Notes under the pieces: model-generated | Database searches by the model: none | Told to the model about the DNA's origin: nothing | Seen by the model: the letters and a program-made list of their open reading frames with translations, nothing else | Program-made: the position numbers and the translations under genes | Shown here: piece by piece, positions 7,091 through 13,837 of the stretch | How positions within the stretch are numbered: position 1 is the first letter of the stretch | Layout of the letters: each line of letters begins with the position of its first letter | DNA from: an uncultured Faecalibacterium sp. | GTDB lineage: Bacteria; Bacillota; Clostridia; Oscillospirales; Ruminococcaceae | NCBI GenBank assembly: GCA_900551435.1 | Contig: URVW01000017.1 | Coordinates: forward strand, 1-36,167 | Length of the DNA: 36,167 bases | Direction: 5' to 3'

Positions 7091-7317
7091 GACCGGGAAA
7101 AGTAAGGTCCAACCGCTCTTTTGCAGAGAGCGCGGGCAGGTGAGAGCCGCGCATGGAGCCGGACCTGAACGAACACCCGTGAGCTTCCCCCTGAACCCGC
7201 CGTGCGGCAGTAGGGGCAGACGTGCGCCGCTCGTTATCGCGGCAGTGCTTTCAACGGGGAGAGCGCACAAAAGTGACTGACATGCTCTGCGTGTCGGTAA
7301 TTTAGGTGGCACCACGG
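7091..7317 (+). promoter_or_regulatory. T-box riboswitch, tRNA-Asn specific
   Basis: The gap 7067-7385 is an asnB leader. Stem I base pairs GGGAA (7095-7099) with TTCCC (7185-7189). The AGTA motif follows the 5' base strand (7101-7104), and AGGTCC (7105-7110) pairs with GGACCT (7161-7166). GCAGAGAG and GGCAGGTGAGAGCC resemble the conserved distal loops. The 3' side of the specifier loop reads GAACGAACACCC; the codon AAC at 7172-7174, followed by A, specifies Asn (an upstream AAC at 7168-7170 gives the same answer). The T-box TAGGTGGCACCACGG is at 7303-7317. Its UGGC bulge complements GCCA, fitting the G discriminator base of tRNA-Asn. Uncharged tRNA-Asn should prevent termination at 7318-7367. 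Confidence 0.92.
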
Positions 7318-7367
7318 ATACGGCAGCATTCGTCCTAGCAAATGGGATGAACGCTGCCGTATTTTTA
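7318..7367 (+). terminator. T-box leader terminator
   Basis: ATACGGCAGC (7318-7327) pairs with GCTGCCGTAT (7353-7362), with extra pairing in the upper stem (TTCGTCC / GGGATGAA), followed by TTTTTATTT. It lies directly after the T-box sequence and 20 nt before the asnB start codon. Confidence 0.92.
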
Positions 7368-7385
7368 TTTAGAGGGGTAAGAAAT

Positions 7386-8972
7386 ATGTGTTGTGTAATG
7401 GGCTATACCGGGCACGACCTGAGTGCCGCCAAGTTCAAAGAGTATCTGCTGCGCACCGTGATGCGCGGCCCGGACGACCAGCGGGTCGTGGAGGGGCCGT
7501 TCGGCCTGATGGGCTTCGGACGCCTTGCCATCATGGGCCTGACGCCGGAAGGCATGCAGCCGTTCTACCGCGGAGCGGACTGCGTCGTCTGCAACGGCGA
7601 GCTGTACGGCTTCCGCTTTGAGAAAGAGATCTTGAAGCGCCGGGGCTACAAGTTCCAGTCCGACTGCGACTGCGAGATCCTGCTGCCGCTCTATTATGAA
7701 TACGGTCTGGACATGTTCCGCCACATGGACTCCGAGTTCGCACTGATTCTGTATGATTCCCGCAAGGACCGGCTCATTGCCGCCCGCGATCCCATCGGCA
7801 TCCGTCCGCTGTTCTACGGCTACTCCAAGTCCAGCCACCAGATCGCGTTCGCGTCCGAGATGCAGAACCTCATCGGCTGGTGCGACGACATCCGGCCCTT
7901 CCCCATCGGCAGCTACTACTGCGACGGCCGCTTCGTCCGCTATGAGGACATCGCCGACGTGCCCGCTCCCATGAGCGACGACATGGACACCATCCTGACC
8001 AACATCCGCGAAAAGCTCATTGCGGGCGTGGAAAAGCGTCTGGATGCCGACGCGCCGGTCGGCTTCCTGCTGTCCGGCGGTCTGGACTCCTCGCTGGTCT
8101 GCTCCATCGCCGCCAAAAAGCTGGGCAAGCCCATCCGCACCTTTGCCATCGGCATGGACACGGACGCCATCGACCTGAAATATGCGCGTCAGACCGCCGA
8201 ATATCTGGGCAGCGAGCACCACGAGATCATCATCAACCGCGATATGGTCATCAACAGCCTCGAAGAGGTCATCCGTCTGCTGGGCACTTGGGACATCACC
8301 ACTATCCGCGCCAGCATGGGCATGTACCTGCTGTGCAAAGCCATCCACGAGCAGACCGACGTCCGCGTTCTGCTGACCGGTGAGATCTCCGACGAGCTGT
8401 TCGGCTACAAGTACACCGACTACGCCCCCACCGCCGACGCCTTCCAGCAGGAGAGCCAGAAGCGCATCCGCGAGCTGTACATGTACGATGTCCTCCGCGC
8501 CGACCGCTGCATCTCCTCCAACAGCATCGAAGCCCGTGTGCCGTTCGGCGACCTCGACTTCGTGCGGTACGTCATGGCCATCGACCCGGAAAAGAAGCTG
8601 AACAGCTACGGCAAAGGCAAGTATCTGCTCCGCAAGGCCTTTGAGGGCGACTGGCTGCCGCCGGAAATTCTGTGGCGCGAAAAGGCCGCCTTCTCGGATG
8701 CCGTGGGCCACAGCATGGTGGACGACATCAAAGAGTATGCCGAGGGCCTGTACACCGACGAGGAGTTCCAGCTCCGCCGCGCGAACTACTCCGTCCACTG
8801 TATGCCGTTCACCAAGGAAAGCCTGTTCTACCGCGAGATCTTCGAGAAATACTATCACGATCAGGGCCGCACCATCGTAGACTTCTGGATGCCCAACAAG
8901 GCATGGCCCGGATGCAACGTCAACGACCCTTCTGCCCGCGTGCTGGCAAACTACGGCGCATCGGGGGTGTGA
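7386..8972 (+). CDS. asnB: Glutamine-hydrolysing asparagine synthetase
   Basis: 528 residues; makes asparagine from aspartate, ATP and glutamine in the cytoplasm. The start is ATG 7386, because Cys2 must become the N-terminal nucleophile after Met removal and GAGGGGTAAG lies upstream; an earlier in-frame ATG at 7347 falls inside the terminator hairpin and would bury the cysteine. The N-terminal glutaminase domain shows R-G-P-D-D-Q (27-32) and C-N-G-E-L-Y-G (69-75). The C-terminal synthetase domain has the PP-loop S-G-G-L-D-S-S (230-236), followed by L-T-G-E-I-S-D-E-L-F-G-Y and E-A-R-V-P-F. Length is close to E. coli AsnB. Expression is controlled by the Asn T-box leader and ends at a strong terminator, so it is a single-gene unit. 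Confidence 0.96.
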   Translation: MCCVMGYTGHDLSAAKFKEYLLRTVMRGPDDQRVVEGPFGLMGFGRLAIMGLTPEGMQPFYRGADCVVCNGELYGFRFEKEILKRRGYKFQSDCDCEILLPLYYEYGLDMFRHMDSEFALILYDSRKDRLIAARDPIGIRPLFYGYSKSSHQIAFASEMQNLIGWCDDIRPFPIGSYYCDGRFVRYEDIADVPAPMSDDMDTILTNIREKLIAGVEKRLDADAPVGFLLSGGLDSSLVCSIAAKKLGKPIRTFAIGMDTDAIDLKYARQTAEYLGSEHHEIIINRDMVINSLEEVIRLLGTWDITTIRASMGMYLLCKAIHEQTDVRVLLTGEISDELFGYKYTDYAPTADAFQQESQKRIRELYMYDVLRADRCISSNSIEARVPFGDLDFVRYVMAIDPEKKLNSYGKGKYLLRKAFEGDWLPPEILWREKAAFSDAVGHSMVDDIKEYAEGLYTDEEFQLRRANYSVHCMPFTKESLFYREIFEKYYHDQGRTIVDFWMPNKAWPGCNVNDPSARVLANYGASGV

Positions 8973-8988
8973 TTTTCCCCAGAGACAT

Positions 8989-9026
8989 AAAAAGACCTTC
9001 CGGAACGACCGGAAGGTCTTTTTTTA
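8989..9026. terminator. Bidirectional terminator between asnB and the TetR gene
   Basis: AAAAAGACCTTCCGG (8989-9003) pairs with CCGGAAGGTCTTTTT (9009-9023), with a five-base loop and T-runs on both strands. Confidence 0.92.
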
Positions 9027-9030
9027 TCCT

Positions 9031-9567
9031 TCACACCTTGATCTTCTGCGCAGCCTTGGCGATCTCGGCCAGAAGGCTCACAAGGCGTTTTTCATCCATC
9101 TGGCTGCTGTTGTTGGCAAAGGCGTAGAAGCAGCCCTGCACGCAGAAGGACAGCAGGATGCCGCGCTTGGGGTCGGCGGCGAAGGTCGGGTCCTGTTCCG
9201 ACAGGCGCTCGCGCAGTCCCTTTTCGATGCAGTTCGCGAAGATGCCCTGCCGGGAGCCGGAGAACAAAATGTTCACCGCCGTCTGGTTCTGCCCAAAGGC
9301 GCGGAACAGGTCGCGGGTCAGCGTTTCGGTCTGTTCCGTCGAAAGCTCCACGGCGGAGACGCTGTTCAGGATGTCGGCAATGAGCTTTTTCTCCAGCCGG
9401 TCCGACAGATCGTAGATGTCCTGATAATGCGCATAAAAGGTGGATTTGTTCACACAGGCCAGCGCACAGAGGTCTTTGATCTTGATCTTTTCCAGCGGCG
9501 TTTTGGCGCGCAGTTCCAGAAACGCCTTTTCGATGGCGCGGTCCGTTTTCTCGATGCGGATGTCCAA
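9031..9567 (-). CDS. TetR/AcrR-family transcriptional regulator (TTG start)
   Basis: 178 residues. The N-terminal helix-turn-helix (about 8-52) has the TetR pattern I-K-I-K-D-L-C-A-L-A-C-V-N-K-S-T-F-Y-A-H-Y, with F-Y-x-H-Y in the recognition helix. The rest is helical and poorly conserved, as expected for the ligand pocket. The start appears to be TTG at 9567, read after AGAGGTGG seven bases upstream; no ATG is available in this frame before the helix-turn-helix. A perfect 16-bp palindrome lies 25 bp upstream (9592-9607) and is a plausible autoregulatory operator. No regulated partner gene is obvious; the NiaR-like gene upstream on the same strand ends 80 bp before it, so the two may be co-transcribed. 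Confidence 0.88.
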   Translation of the reverse strand: MDIRIEKTDRAIEKAFLELRAKTPLEKIKIKDLCALACVNKSTFYAHYQDIYDLSDRLEKKLIADILNSVSAVELSTEQTETLTRDLFRAFGQNQTAVNILFSGSRQGIFANCIEKGLRERLSEQDPTFAADPKRGILLSFCVQGCFYAFANNSSQMDEKRLVSLLAEIAKAAQKIKV

Positions 9568-9591
9568 AATAATCCACCTCTTTTTATGTTT

Positions 9592-9607
9592 CGTTGGATA
9601 TCCAACG
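9592..9607. promoter_or_regulatory. 16-bp perfect palindrome, candidate TetR operator
   Basis: CGTTGGATATCCAACG is perfectly self-complementary and sits 25 bp ahead of the TetR-type gene, in the only non-coding DNA next to it. TetR-family repressors usually bind palindromes of this size near their own promoter. No clear -35/-10 pair was found around it. Binding is inferred. Confidence 0.5.
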
Positions 9608-9647
9608 GTTTTCGTGTTTTGCTGATAGACAGAACTTTCGGGTTTTG

Positions 9648-10166
9648 CTACTCTTTTTTATACAGGACCCCGGCTTGCTCCAAGGCCGCTTCGATGCGGT
9701 GGAAGGTCTGCTCGTCCGGGCAGCGAAGGGTGTGCAGATGCACGCCGCCGGTCATCCGGCTCAGCAGACACTCCGGCGTACTGGCCGCCTGTTGGATGAA
9801 GTTGTCCACATCGTACCGGCTGGAAAGGTTCAGGTTGCCGCGCAGTTCGCCGTACAGCGGGTTCTCCACGGCCACGTCCACGACGATCCCGCCCTGATCG
9901 ACCACCGCATACAGCTCGCTGCGCATCTGGTCCGCCGTGCTGTGCACACAGGCCAGAATGCCGGTGTAGCCGCCGGGAGCCGGGTGGAACTGATAGCCGC
10001 GCGGAGTCGCTTCGATCTCCGCGCCGCCCGCCCGCAGCAGGGCCACATCTCCCACCACGATCTGGCGGGAAACGCCCAGTTCCGCCGCCATCACGCTGGC
10101 GCTGACCGGCGCTTTGGCCTTGCTCAGGCGTTGTAAGATCACTTCTCTGCGCTGTGCCGCATTCAT
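9648..10166 (-). CDS. niaR: NiaR-type niacin-responsive transcriptional repressor (HTH plus 3H domain)
   Basis: 172 residues. An HTH_11-type N-terminus (about 4-56, including A-A-E-L-G-V-S-R-Q-I-V-V-G-D-V) is followed by a 3H domain. The 3H metal ligands are visible at H75, E84, H143 and H145 (G-V-H-L-H-T), matching the His/Glu/His/His spacing known from NiaR of Thermotoga. V-V-D-Q-G-G-I-V-V-D-V, N-P-L-Y-G-E-L and L-L-S-R-M-T-G-G are family blocks. NiaR proteins repress nicotinate uptake and NAD biosynthesis genes when niacin is plentiful. No such target lies in the window. GAGGGGG lies about 13 bases before ATG 10166, and its own promoter lies at 10200-10228. Confidence 0.9.
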   Translation of the reverse strand: MNAAQRREVILQRLSKAKAPVSASVMAAELGVSRQIVVGDVALLRAGGAEIEATPRGYQFHPAPGGYTGILACVHSTADQMRSELYAVVDQGGIVVDVAVENPLYGELRGNLNLSSRYDVDNFIQQAASTPECLLSRMTGGVHLHTLRCPDEQTFHRIEAALEQAGVLYKKE

Positions 10167-10199
10167 CCCCGAATGCCCCCTCGTTCTGGTTTTTACCTT

Positions 10200-10228
10200 A
10201 TAATAGCAGACCCCGCCCGAATGTGCAA
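10200..10228 (-). promoter_or_regulatory. Promoter of the niaR-like gene
   Basis: On the minus strand TTGCAC (10228-10223), 17-bp spacer, TATTAT (10205-10200). It starts immediately after the stop of the GH13 gene; no terminator separates the two, so read-through from the GH13 gene is possible. Confidence 0.6.
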
Positions 10229-10230
10229 GC

Positions 10231-11586
10231 TTATTTCAGGCGCAGGAGGGTGGCGTAGTTGGAGGGCAGCTGGACCTTCATCCGTCCCCACTCGATGCTG
10301 GTCATGACGGGCTGGCTGCCCACGCAGTCGGCCAACAGGTCTTCGGCCTCTGCGGCCTCCACCGGAAGCTGGAATTCCAGCTGAGCGGGGGTGTCGCCGT
10401 TGTTGAGCACGGCCACGACGGCCTTGCCGTCCAGCACGCGGGCAAAGGCATAGCACTGGGTGGTGAGCTGCAGCTCCTTCACCTCGCCCCACGAAAGCTC
10501 CGGGCACTCGGCCTTCAGCTTACCCAGCGCGGCATACACGCTGGTGACGGGGTTGGTGTCCACGGCGTCCTTGAAGTCGTCCAGTTCCAGACAGGGACGG
10601 AGCGGCCAGTCGCTTCCCCACTCTTTTTTGCCCTCGATGCCAAATTCTGAGCCATAATAGATGGACGGAATGCCCCAAAGCGTATATACTAGAAGAGCAA
10701 TGTGGCGGATGTGCTCCCGGTTGCGCAGTTTGTTGGGCAGACGCTCGACGTCGTGGTTGTCCGAGAAGAGATACAGCCGGGTATCATGGCACAGCCCCTG
10801 CAGACGGCGCATGGTGTGCGCGATCTCGAAATAGTTATGGTCGTTGTGGCCGCTCCACAGACCCTTGTGCAGCTCGTAGTTGGTCACGGAGTGGAGCATC
10901 TCGGGGTTGGCCCAGCGGCTGTAGTCGCCGTGGATGACCTCGCCCATCAGCCAGAACTCGGGCTTGATCTCGTTGGCCAGACGGCGCAGCCCCCGCATGA
11001 AGTCGAAGTCCAGCACGTCGGCCGCATCCAGACGGATGCCGTCGATGTCGAACGCATCCACCCAGAAGCGGATGGTGTCGAAGTGGTAGTTCTGGACCTC
11101 CGGGTTGCGCTGGTTCAGCTTGACCAGCAGGTTGTAGCCGCCCCAGTTGCCATACGAGAAGCCGTCGTTGTACTCGTTGTTGCCCCAGAAGTTGACATCG
11201 CAGAACCAGTCCTTATAGCGGGCGTTCTCGCGGTTGGCCTTCAAATCCTGAAACGCAAAGAAATCGCGGCCCACATGGTTGAACACGCCGTCCACGATGA
11301 CTTTCTGGCCCCGTGCGTGGCAGTTGGAGACAAACTCCTTGAACTCCTCGTTCGTACCGATGCGGCGGTCCACCAGACGGTAATCGATGGTGTCATAGCC
11401 GTGGGAGCCGCTCTCGAACAGCGGTCCGATATAGATCGCCGTGCAGCCGATGTCTGCTGCATGTTTTGCCCAGGCGTTCAGCTTTTCAAACGCCCCCGGG
11501 GTGGGGTTCCCATCGTTCTCGTGCGCACAGCCGCACAGCCCCAGAGGATAAATGTGATAAAATACCGCGTTGTCATACCAAGCCAT
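10231..11586 (-). CDS. GH13 alpha-amylase-family glycoside hydrolase, cytoplasmic
   Basis: 451 residues from ATG 11586; GGGAGAG lies eight bases upstream. An ATG at 11604 is the alternative start, but that Shine-Dalgarno-like stretch would lie inside its coding sequence. The (beta/alpha)8 barrel has all four GH13 regions: D-G-V-F-N-H-V, D-G-I-R-L-D-A-A-D (Asp nucleophile), G-E-V-I-H-G-D (acid/base Glu) and S-D-N-H-D-V. A C-terminal beta domain follows. There is no signal peptide, so it acts on internal alpha-glucan or imported maltooligosaccharides. It is divergent from glgB, which supports a role in glycogen or maltodextrin metabolism. The exact specificity (alpha-amylase, maltogenic amylase, debranching) cannot be decided by eye. 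Confidence 0.88.
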   Translation of the reverse strand: MAWYDNAVFYHIYPLGLCGCAHENDGNPTPGAFEKLNAWAKHAADIGCTAIYIGPLFESGSHGYDTIDYRLVDRRIGTNEEFKEFVSNCHARGQKVIVDGVFNHVGRDFFAFQDLKANRENARYKDWFCDVNFWGNNEYNDGFSYGNWGGYNLLVKLNQRNPEVQNYHFDTIRFWVDAFDIDGIRLDAADVLDFDFMRGLRRLANEIKPEFWLMGEVIHGDYSRWANPEMLHSVTNYELHKGLWSGHNDHNYFEIAHTMRRLQGLCHDTRLYLFSDNHDVERLPNKLRNREHIRHIALLVYTLWGIPSIYYGSEFGIEGKKEWGSDWPLRPCLELDDFKDAVDTNPVTSVYAALGKLKAECPELSWGEVKELQLTTQCYAFARVLDGKAVVAVLNNGDTPAQLEFQLPVEAAEAEDLLADCVGSQPVMTSIEWGRMKVQLPSNYATLLRLK

Positions 11587-11643
11587 AGTCAAATTCTCTC
11601 CCATTTTGCAAAATCCTGTCCCGCCCAGAGCGGCGACAGGGAT

Positions 11644-11747
11644 AGTATAGCACAGTTTTCGCCAGAAGTGTGAAAGTTTGACAATTTTTGTACAGAGTCT
11701 CTCTCAAAATCAGCAAGTTTGACGATTTTCGTCTTGAAATATTAGCA
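11644..11747. promoter_or_regulatory. Divergent control region between the GH13 gene and glgB
   Basis: The AT-rich 184-bp gap holds a TATACT -10 on the minus strand (11649-11644) without a good -35, and a 17-bp direct repeat AAGTTTGAC(A/G)ATTTT(T/C)G at 11674-11690 and 11715-11731, spaced 41 bp. Both copies contain a TTGAC -35-like core reading toward glgB; the second is followed by TATTAG (11740-11745, 15-bp spacer). The repeat may be a binding site or duplicated promoter. Assignment is tentative. Confidence 0.4.
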
Positions 11748-11770
11748 GAAATGCCAAAGGAGTTTTTTGC

Positions 11771-13696
11771 ATGAAATTTCCCTCGATCGATCGTTCGTTT
11801 TTCATGGGCGAATGCTTTGACGCCTACCGGGTCCTTGGCGCGCACCCGTTCGAGAACGGCTGGCGCTTTGCGGTCTGGGCGCCCAGTGCGGTGGCTGTCG
11901 AGATCTGCGGCGGCTTTGACGGCTGGGGTCCGGGCGTGCCCATGCAGCGGGCCGAGACCGGCATCTGGAACGGTTTCGTGTCCGGTCTGCAGGAAGGTGA
12001 GCTGTACAAATACCGCATCCACGGCAAAGACGGCAGCACCGTGATGCGGGCCGACCCCTATGCCTTTGCGACCGAGCTTCGCCCCGGCACGGCCAGCATC
12101 CTGACCAAGCTGGACTTCACCTTTGACGACAGCACCTGGATGGCCCGCCGCAGCAAGTGCCGCAACCTGCCCATGAACATCTACGAGCTTCATGCGGGCA
12201 GCTGGAAGCACACCCCCAACGCCACCCGCGAGGACGGTTCGGACGGCTGGTACAATTACCGCGAACTGGCCCGGGAGCTGATCCCGTGGCTGCTGGACCA
12301 CCGGTTCACCCATGTGGAGCTTCTGCCGCTGGCCGAGCACCCCTTCGACGGCAGCTGGGGCTACCAGACCACCGGTTATTTCTCGGTCACCAGCCGGTAC
12401 GGCTCCCCCGCCGACTTTGCGGCCTTCGTCAACGCCTGCCACCGGATGGGCATCGGCGTCATCATGGACTTTGTGCCGGTCCACTTTGCGGCCAACGGCG
12501 ACGCCCTCGCCAACTTTGACGGGACCCACCTCTACGAGTACGACAGCGATGTCGGCCACAGCGAATGGGGGACCTGCAACTTCAATTACTACCGCCGGGA
12601 GGTGTGCAGCTTCCTGAACAGCGCCGCCGCCCTGTGGATGGACGTCTACCACTGTGACGGCATCCGGATGGACGCCATCTCCCGCGCGCTCTACTGGCAG
12701 GGCGACCCCAACCGCGGCGTGAACGAGGGCGCGGTCACCTTCCTGCGGAACCTCAACCACGGCCTGAACGAGCGCTTCCCCACCGGCATCTACACCGCCG
12801 AGGATTCCACCAACTTCCTCAAGGTCACCGCCCCCACCCGCTACGACGGCATCGGCTTCGACTACAAGTGGGACATGGGCTGGATGCACGACACGCTGGA
12901 TTACTTCGCCACCCCCTTCGGCGAGCGCCCGGACGCCTACCACAAGCTGACCTTCAGCATGCAGTATTTCTACAACGAGTTATATCTGCTCGCTTTAAGC
13001 CACGATGAGGTGGTCCACGGCAAAAAGACCATCATCGACAAGCTGTGGGGAACTTACGAGGAAAAATGCGCCCAGCTGCGCACTCTTTATTTCTATATGT
13101 ACGCCCATCCGGGCAAAAAGCTGAACTTCATGGGCAACGAGCTGGGCCACTTCCGCGAGTGGGACGAAAAGAAGGAGCTGGACTGGTCCCTGATGAAATA
13201 TCCCTTCCACGACAGCTTCCAGAAATACTTCGCCGAGCTGGGCCGTCTCTACGCCACCGAACCTGCCCTCTACGACGGCGAATACAACCCCAACTGCTTT
13301 GAGTGGGTCGCCAGCGAGAGCCGGGACGAGGGCGTGTACGCATGGCTGCGCAAGGGGGCCGGACAGACCATCCTCTGCGTCATGAACACCCAGAACACCG
13401 CCCACAAAAAGTTCCCGCTCTATCTGAAGTTTCCCTGCAAGGCGGACGAGCTGCTGAACAGCGAAGCCCCCCGCTGGAACGGCGCGGACAAGAGCCGCAC
13501 CAAGAGCTTCCACACCACCGACGGCGGCGTGTATGGCCACGACTACACCCTTGCCATCGACCTTCCCGCGATGGGCAGCCGGATGTTCCGCCTGACGCCG
13601 GAGGCCCCCCATGCCGACGCCGCACAGGCTTCCGCCCGGAAGGCCGCTGCCGCCAAGCGCCGCGCCGCAGCCCCCAAAGCCGGTTCCAAAAAGTAA
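11771..13696 (+). CDS. glgB: 1,4-alpha-glucan branching enzyme
   Basis: 641 residues; moves alpha-1,4 chains to alpha-1,6 branch points in glycogen. AAAGGAG precedes ATG 11771. Order: an N-terminal CBM48-type beta domain (about 15-110, A-V-W-A-P-S-A and K-Y-R-I), then the GH13 catalytic barrel with E-L-H-A-G-S-W, W-G-Y-Q-T-T-G-Y-F, D-F-V-P-V-H-F, D-G-I-R-M-D-A (nucleophile), Y-T-A-E-D-S-T (acid/base) and L-S-H-D-E-V-V-H-G-K. M-G-N-E-L-G-H-F-R-E-W-D is also a GlgB hallmark. A C-terminal beta domain follows, then a roughly 30-residue tail rich in Ala, Arg and Lys that is not part of the family fold. No glgC, glgA or glgP is present in the window. Confidence 0.95.
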   Translation: MKFPSIDRSFFMGECFDAYRVLGAHPFENGWRFAVWAPSAVAVEICGGFDGWGPGVPMQRAETGIWNGFVSGLQEGELYKYRIHGKDGSTVMRADPYAFATELRPGTASILTKLDFTFDDSTWMARRSKCRNLPMNIYELHAGSWKHTPNATREDGSDGWYNYRELARELIPWLLDHRFTHVELLPLAEHPFDGSWGYQTTGYFSVTSRYGSPADFAAFVNACHRMGIGVIMDFVPVHFAANGDALANFDGTHLYEYDSDVGHSEWGTCNFNYYRREVCSFLNSAAALWMDVYHCDGIRMDAISRALYWQGDPNRGVNEGAVTFLRNLNHGLNERFPTGIYTAEDSTNFLKVTAPTRYDGIGFDYKWDMGWMHDTLDYFATPFGERPDAYHKLTFSMQYFYNELYLLALSHDEVVHGKKTIIDKLWGTYEEKCAQLRTLYFYMYAHPGKKLNFMGNELGHFREWDEKKELDWSLMKYPFHDSFQKYFAELGRLYATEPALYDGEYNPNCFEWVASESRDEGVYAWLRKGAGQTILCVMNTQNTAHKKFPLYLKFPCKADELLNSEAPRWNGADKSRTKSFHTTDGGVYGHDYTLAIDLPAMGSRMFRLTPEAPHADAAQASARKAAAAKRRAAAPKAGSKK

Positions 13697-13706
13697 TATT
13701 CGGGTC

Positions 13707-13745
13707 AAAATATCCCGTCTGCTGAAAAAGCGGCGGGATATTTTT
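13707..13745 (+). terminator. glgB terminator
   Basis: AAAATATCCCG (13707-13717) pairs with CGGGATATTTT (13734-13744), with further T residues, 10 bp after the glgB stop. Confidence 0.85.
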
Positions 13746-13766
13746 GATTTCCGGGGAACTGCGGCC

Positions 13767-13795
13767 TTGTCAGCACCGCGCAGAACCGTTATACT
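13767..13795 (+). promoter_or_regulatory. Promoter of the GT-C-like membrane protein gene
   Basis: TTGTCA (13767-13772), 17-bp spacer, TATACT (13790-13795), 42 bp before the start codon, directly behind the glgB terminator. It shows that the next gene is not merely read-through from glgB. Confidence 0.7.
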
Positions 13796-13837
13796 GTATC
13801 GTGAAATATTGGGATTTTTTGCGAGAGGTTTCTTGTT

